From contig CAADSS010000110.1 of the NCBI GenBank assembly GCA_900751695.1, forward strand, positions 1 to 8,910: DNA of 8,910 nucleotides. Direction: 5' to 3'. The translations under genes and the position numbers were made by a program. Positions 5,911-8,910 of this stretch are shown piece by piece (position 1 is the first letter of the stretch; each line of letters opens with the position of its first letter). The DNA is from an uncultured Collinsella sp. (GTDB lineage Bacteria > Actinomycetota > Coriobacteriia > Coriobacteriales > Coriobacteriaceae). Below the pieces are notes generated by a model. The model did not search any database. It saw only the letters and a program-made list of their open reading frames with translations, and was not told where the DNA came from.

Positions 5911-6864
5911 CTAGTTGCCCGATGTCGTGCCTTGGCTTGAACTGTCAGATGCCGTGCCGGACGCGGTTCCGCTCGAGCTGTTGGTGTTGCTGTTGTCGGT
6001 AGATCCCGTACTCGGTGTATTGCCATTCGCCTGGTCGCCCGTGCTCGGTTGAGAGCCGTCAGTCGTTTGGCTTGAGTCAGTCGTGCCGGATTGCGTGCCG
6101 CTGTTGTTCGCAGAGGAATCGACGCCCTGCGATTGGTTTTGGGTGTTCGAGGGCGAATTGGCAGAGGTAGAACTGTCTTGCGTATCGTCCGTCTGTGCCT
6201 GCTGATCTTGCGACTGGGTGTTACCATTTGCATCGCTCTCGGTCGTGCGCGACGACAGGATTGGCTCGGGACGCTCGCCCAGACCCTCACCGGCAGTGGT
6301 GATAAGGATGGCGCCGGCGCAGGCGATGACCGCGACTATGGCGATAGCGATCGAGAAGATGATGACCTTCTTTTGCGTCTGGCTGCGCTCGGCCGCCGCC
6401 TTGGCGCGCAGGCTGTTGGGAGCGACGCGCGCCGTGGTCGCGCGTCCCGCAACCTGGCGCATCTCCTGCGTGGTTGCGGCGCCACCTAGGTGCTCCTCGA
6501 CATTGGGCTCAACGGGCTCGTAGGCGCCGGTAGGGTAGTCGACAGCGGCATGCGTGCCCTTGATTGCTTCGGCGCTGGCGGAGATAAAGTGGCGATAGAC
6601 CTGCGAGGACACAACAGTGATGACTGAGCTCACAGCGGCACCAATCACCGAGCCGGCAATGCCGATCTTTGAAGCAAGCGCCACGCTCGTGGCGGCAGCT
6701 GCGGCGCCGGCGATGATCTGGGGAATGGAAATGTCGTCGAACAGGCCCTTTTTGGGCGCGATGGCCATGGTCTGTCCGATGGAATGGTTCTCGTGCACGC
6801 CGTTGTTGAGCGATGCCGGCGTCATGACGCGCGTGCGCGGCGCGTCGGTGTACTTGGTTGTCAT
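5911..6864 (-). CDS. Membrane protein with long Ser/Thr/Gln/Asn/Gly-rich tail, function unknown
   Basis: The 317-residue product starts with a polar segment (1-40). A first hydrophobic region at 45-90 begins DISIPQIIAG and is rich in Ala, Val and Gly, perhaps a membrane hairpin. Residues 91-165 are polar and end basic (RSQTQKK). A clear transmembrane helix follows at 167-190, VIIFSIAIAIVAVIACAGAI. The rest (191-317) is almost entirely Ser, Thr, Gln, Asn, Gly and Asp with no predicted fold. By the positive-inside rule the KK before the last helix puts this tail outside the cell, where it could span the wall or carry sugars. The ATG at 6864 is supported by GGAGGA (plus-strand 6871-6876) six bases upstream; the frame is open further to 6960 without a better site. 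No sorting motif or catalytic pattern is seen. I recognise no named family. Confidence 0.75.
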   Translation of the reverse strand: MTTKYTDAPRTRVMTPASLNNGVHENHSIGQTMAIAPKKGLFDDISIPQIIAGAAAAATSVALASKIGIAGSVIGAAVSSVITVVSSQVYRHFISASAEAIKGTHAAVDYPTGAYEPVEPNVEEHLGGAATTQEMRQVAGRATTARVAPNSLRAKAAAERSQTQKKVIIFSIAIAIVAVIACAGAILITTAGEGLGERPEPILSSRTTESDANGNTQSQDQQAQTDDTQDSSTSANSPSNTQNQSQGVDSSANNSGTQSGTTDSSQTTDGSQPSTGDQANGNTPSTGSTDNSNTNSSSGTASGTASDSSSQGTTSGN

Positions 6865-7038
6865 ACGGGGTCCTCCCGGTGTAAATCTGCTTCGTTTCGT
6901 GTAGCCATCAGGGTACCCACCAGATGTGAATCGTACGTGACATTTAACAGATACCATCAACTCATCAAGGGGGCCTGCTGTCTTTGGTGCAATAGCTTGA
7001 TGCTAAACTGGATTTACGATTGCGAGGTGGTTTACGTG
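6865..7038. other. Divergent intergenic region with promoters for both directions
   Basis: These 174 bases separate divergent genes. Toward the plus-strand gene, an extended -10, TG-C-TAAACT (7001-7009), is the best promoter candidate; no good -35 is seen. Toward the minus-strand gene, two TTGATG copies (plus-strand CATCAA at 6955-6960 and 6963-6968) precede an AT-rich ATTTAA (6942-6947) at sub-optimal spacing. Both calls are weak. Confidence 0.35.
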
Positions 7039-7257
7039 ATGTACCCGTATATGACATTCGAAGACGGTACCGAGGTCATTCATTCTGACCTGATTGCGGA
7101 TGGCGATATCGAAAAGGTTATCGTGCATTTTGAACGACCGACGGCAGAGGGCTTCGACTCCGCTCGCTGTGAATTGCCTTCCTGTTCGTGGACTGACTGG
7201 GAAGGGCATTTTACTCAGAGTGAAAAACGAGCTTTCGAAGAGTGTCTGAGCAAATAA
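7039..7257 (+). CDS. Small conserved-looking soluble protein, 72 residues, unknown function
   Basis: The product begins MYPYMTFEDGTEVIHSDL and contains HFERPTAEGFDSARCELPS, followed by a predicted helix with SEKRAFEECLSK. The alternation of strands (YMTFEDGTEV, KVIVHFERP, DSARCELP) and a C-terminal helix suggests a small alpha/beta domain. I have the impression of similar short proteins in Firmicutes and Actinobacteria but cannot name a family. It has two cysteines in the middle (44 and 49) and one near the end (69); no signal or membrane segment is present. AGGTGG (7025-7030) lies 8 bases before the ATG and fixes the start; a much longer in-frame opening from 6784 runs antisense through the preceding gene and is ignored. 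It stands alone, read divergently from the minus-strand membrane protein gene. Confidence 0.75.
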   Translation: MYPYMTFEDGTEVIHSDLIADGDIEKVIVHFERPTAEGFDSARCELPSCSWTDWEGHFTQSEKRAFEECLSK

Positions 7258-7263
7258 TTTAGA

Positions 7264-7283
7264 TTAGTTCGAGTTTAGTTCGA
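7264..7283. repeat. Two direct copies of TTAGTTCGA one helical turn apart
   Basis: TTAGTTCGA occurs at 7264-7272 and 7275-7283, start to start 11 bases. It lies 75 bases before the DUF2087 gene and just after the 72-residue gene's stop. Copies on the same face of the helix suit a regulator that binds as a tandem dimer. No function is known. Confidence 0.45.
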
Positions 7284-7301
7284 ATAAAGAAGCTGAATGC
7301 G

Positions 7302-7330
7302 ATGACCTAAAGCGTATGCATTTTTAGTAT
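7302..7330 (+). promoter_or_regulatory. Candidate promoter of the DUF2087-MFS unit
   Basis: A -35-like ATGACC (7302-7307) and -10-like TAGTAT (7325-7330) are 17 bases apart; each matches consensus at 4 of 6 positions. A 7-base repeat, GCGTATG, flanks the -10 (7312-7318 and 7336-7342). The site sits between the TTAGTTCGA repeats and the ribosome site at 7347-7351. Confidence 0.35.
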
Positions 7331-7357
7331 TAGATGCGTATGAAATGGAGGATGTGA

Positions 7358-7639
7358 ATGGATGAGCTAATAGACTTTAAAAAACGATTTCTCAAGAATG
7401 GCGAGCTGGTTTCAATTCCAAAAAAGGAAAGCTATAAAAGAATCATGCTGCTATGGGCCGTCTCTTTCTTTGAATTAAATACAAGTTATACGGAGCTTCA
7501 GGTTAATCGTGTGCTGTCACAGCTCTATCCTGATTATGCCGTGTTGAGGCGGTACTTGGTTGATTATGGATTCCTATTAAGGGATGAACGAGGCCTGAAA
7601 TACGAGGTTAATCGTGATGTTCGCGGTATTGAGAGCTAG
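7358..7639 (+). CDS. Free-standing DUF2087 protein, probable regulator of the adjacent transporter
   Basis: The 93-residue product is nearly all DUF2087 domain: SIPKKESYKRIMLL at 19-32, YTELQVNRVLSQLYPDYAVLRRYLVDYGFLLRD at 44-76, and a short charged end. This matches the family pattern of a basic lysine-rich entry, a Y-T-E-x-x-V-N helix, and the D-x-A-x-L-R-R-Y-L-V-D-Y-G-F-L-x-R signature. The domain usually follows an HTH regulator domain and resembles a winged helix; here no separate HTH is present. GGAGG (7347-7351) sits 6 bases before the ATG. Its last 23 bases overlap the transporter start, so the two are very likely one transcript. It probably senses or regulates something linked to the exported compound, which is inference. 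Codons are AT-rich relative to ettA. Confidence 0.85.
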   Translation: MDELIDFKKRFLKNGELVSIPKKESYKRIMLLWAVSFFELNTSYTELQVNRVLSQLYPDYAVLRRYLVDYGFLLRDERGLKYEVNRDVRGIES

Positions 7640-8801
7640 CCGTCCGGTTCGGGTCCTATATATTGCTAGAGGGATAAGCGAAATAGGCAATTGGTGTGCG
7701 AATATTGCTTTGCCAATGCTGATTTACGAGGTAACTCACGATGTTTCTGCAACTGCTTTGATGGTCTGCTGCAGATTTGCCCCCTCTCTGTTTTCAGTTG
7801 CGCTCGCGCAGCTGCCTCAGAAGATGGGTATCGGGACACTGCAGGCCATGAGATTGGCGGACTTAATTCGCGCGGGATTATTCGTTTGCTATATTTTTGT
7901 TGATAGTAAATGGAGTATGTTTGCTATTACGTGCACGGTATCGCTTTGCCGAACGGTAGAGATGCCCTGCTTTTACTCGTTGTTAAGAGCCAATACGAAT
8001 AGTATCAATCGCGACGTAATTAATAATTCGTTTGGGTTCCTGCAGAATTTGATGATGGTTCTGGGGCCAGTTGCCGGCGGTTTTGTTGTCGCTCAATTTG
8101 GGGCGGAGGCTGTTCTTGCATTAGACGCGCTTTCTTTTGCCGCGTCGTTCTGGTTGCTGCGAGATGTTCCGTCGGTTATCGAGGTTAATGATAAAGAGGG
8201 AATAAGCAAAAATGAAAAAAACAGGACTGCATTCAGTGATCTTAGCGCGAAGCACTTGGCAATTGGTTTCCTATTAATCGATATTTCTAGTGGCGTGGCA
8301 TTCGGCTCTCTGAATTCTCTTTTGCCAGCTATAGCGCAATTGCAATTTGACTCGTCATCGATACAATACGGATTCCTTCAGAGTAGTCTTACAATCGGAC
8401 TGTTGTTCGGAAATACAATATATGGTCGTTTAATCGGTGGTTCCGATTGCGTTAAATCATATTGTTTTGTGACGTATCTTGCGCTCGGTGCGTATCTGGC
8501 GTTTGGCTATCGCTATGCGTCTGGGATATCGTTTATTTTCCTTTTTATCGTCGGTGCCGGAAACGCCATTCAAGATGTGCTTCTCATAACATCGCTGCAG
8601 GATTTGGCGAGAGACGGATCTGAATCGATAAGCCTGTTTTCAATTAGGGAGTCTTTGCAATCGGTTGCTGTTGTTATTTCAACACTTCTTGTTTCGCTGT
8701 TCACGAGCATCGCGATGTTCTCAATTCTCGTTACAGGACTTGGTGTATTTTCAATTATGATGGTAGTTGTGTTTCAATTGAATTATTTGCGAAAGATGTG
8801 A
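7617..8801 (+). CDS. MFS transporter of the MFS_3/EntS type, probable efflux pump
   Basis: The 394-residue protein has about 10-12 hydrophobic segments in two halves joined by a polar loop at 184-212. The opening (IARGISEIGNWCANIALPMLIYEVT, 16-40) and LGPVAGGFVVAQFGAEAVLALDALSFAASF (149-178) are typical of the MFS_3 group, which includes the enterobactin exporter EntS and macrolide-efflux-like proteins. It should export a small molecule by proton antiport; the substrate cannot be read from sequence. Length is near the family's usual 400 or so. The ATG at 7617 is preferred, with GAGGT (7604-7608) 8 bases upstream; a GTG at 7614 is an alternative. It overlaps the DUF2087 gene by 23 bases. Codons are AT-rich, and an IS element begins just after the stop, both pointing to acquired DNA. 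Confidence 0.9.
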   Translation: MFAVLRASRPVRVLYIARGISEIGNWCANIALPMLIYEVTHDVSATALMVCCRFAPSLFSVALAQLPQKMGIGTLQAMRLADLIRAGLFVCYIFVDSKWSMFAITCTVSLCRTVEMPCFYSLLRANTNSINRDVINNSFGFLQNLMMVLGPVAGGFVVAQFGAEAVLALDALSFAASFWLLRDVPSVIEVNDKEGISKNEKNRTAFSDLSAKHLAIGFLLIDISSGVAFGSLNSLLPAIAQLQFDSSSIQYGFLQSSLTIGLLFGNTIYGRLIGGSDCVKSYCFVTYLALGAYLAFGYRYASGISFIFLFIVGAGNAIQDVLLITSLQDLARDGSESISLFSIRESLQSVAVVISTLLVSLFTSIAMFSILVTGLGVFSIMMVVVFQLNYLRKM

Positions 8802-8804
8802 CGT

Positions 8805-8910
8805 TGATAGGGGGTGCGGACGATTTCTTGGACCGCGCCTAGGCGTATCCAAGCTTCCTGCGGTACTCCATCGGGCTCAGCCACCCGAGGGACTTCTTGA
8901 TGCGCCCATC
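8805..8910 (-). mobile_element. IS3-family insertion sequence, terminal part only
   Basis: The transposase tail at 8839-8910 is followed, reading outward, by non-coding DNA rich in GGGTGCGGAC, which ends at TGATAGGGGG (from 8805). IS3-family ends begin with TG and lie close to the transposase stop. The boundary at 8805 is therefore my best estimate; the other end is outside the window, so neither the inverted repeat nor a 3-4 base target duplication can be checked. Confidence 0.6.
8839..8910 (-). CDS. IS3-family transposase (OrfB), C-terminal 23 residues
   Basis: Read on the minus strand, the frame runs from the window edge to a TAG (plus-strand 8839-8841). It starts DGRIKKSLGWLSPMEYRR and ends KLGYA. 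The R-I-K-x-x-L-x-x-L-S-P-x-E-Y-R-x-x-L-G pattern is the typical end of the rve integrase domain of IS3-family OrfB. The catalytic DDE residues lie outside the window. It is a window truncation, not a broken gene, as far as can be seen. Confidence 0.88.
   Translation of the reverse strand, partial: DGRIKKSLGWLSPMEYRRKLGYA

Noticed and set aside
5400..6002. 200-residue plus-strand open frame
   Set aside because: Crosses two minus-strand genes and the hairpin between them; no domain pattern.
6784..7038. Long upstream extension of the 72-residue gene
   Set aside because: It runs antisense through the start of the minus-strand membrane protein gene, while a good ribosome site marks the ATG at 7039.
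1..8910. CRISPR array, tRNA, rRNA or riboswitch
   Set aside because: No regularly spaced repeats, no cloverleaf or conserved rRNA stretch, and no recognisable aptamer core were seen in any intergenic region.

Overview
The window looks like part of a Coriobacteriia (Collinsella-like) chromosome. This rests on the GC-rich, C/G-ending codons of the core genes, the style of the EttA and SdpI-type proteins, and an IS3-type transposase tail. The assignment is an inference from sequence character; no marker gene proves it.

Layout. Positions 1-769 hold the end of a small upstream gene, probably an ArsR/SdpR-type autorepressor, overlapping by 8 bases a SdpI-family membrane protein. Next, 955-2634 encodes the ABC-F translation factor EttA, closed by a strong hairpin terminator. 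From about 2675 to 4412 the composition turns AT-richer and carries a two-gene unit: a Tat-exported protein with a papain/C39-like Cys-His-Asp pattern, and a small lipoprotein whose gene overlaps it by 23 bases. A 14-bp-stem terminator separates this unit from the next, convergent gene.

Positions 4467-6864 hold two minus-strand genes. One is a 435-residue protein with a LOTUS-like N-terminal domain, a long acidic Pro/Ala/Glu linker and a compact C-terminal domain. The other is a membrane protein with a long Ser/Thr/Gln/Asn/Gly-rich tail. A plus-strand gene for a 72-residue soluble protein diverges from them at 7039. From 7258 the sequence is AT-richer again. It carries a free-standing DUF2087 protein overlapping an MFS_3-type efflux transporter, and an IS3-family element begins about 3 bases after the transporter's stop codon, its transposase pointing back into the window.

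How the genes work together. Two pairs look translationally coupled: protease-like protein with lipoprotein, and DUF2087 with MFS. A third, the repressor with SdpI, fits a known autorepressor/immunity arrangement. The two AT-rich blocks, one ending at an IS, look like acquired cassettes in a GC-rich backbone. The best candidate for an undescribed system is the Tat-exported protease-like protein with its lipoprotein; the LOTUS-like multidomain protein is second.
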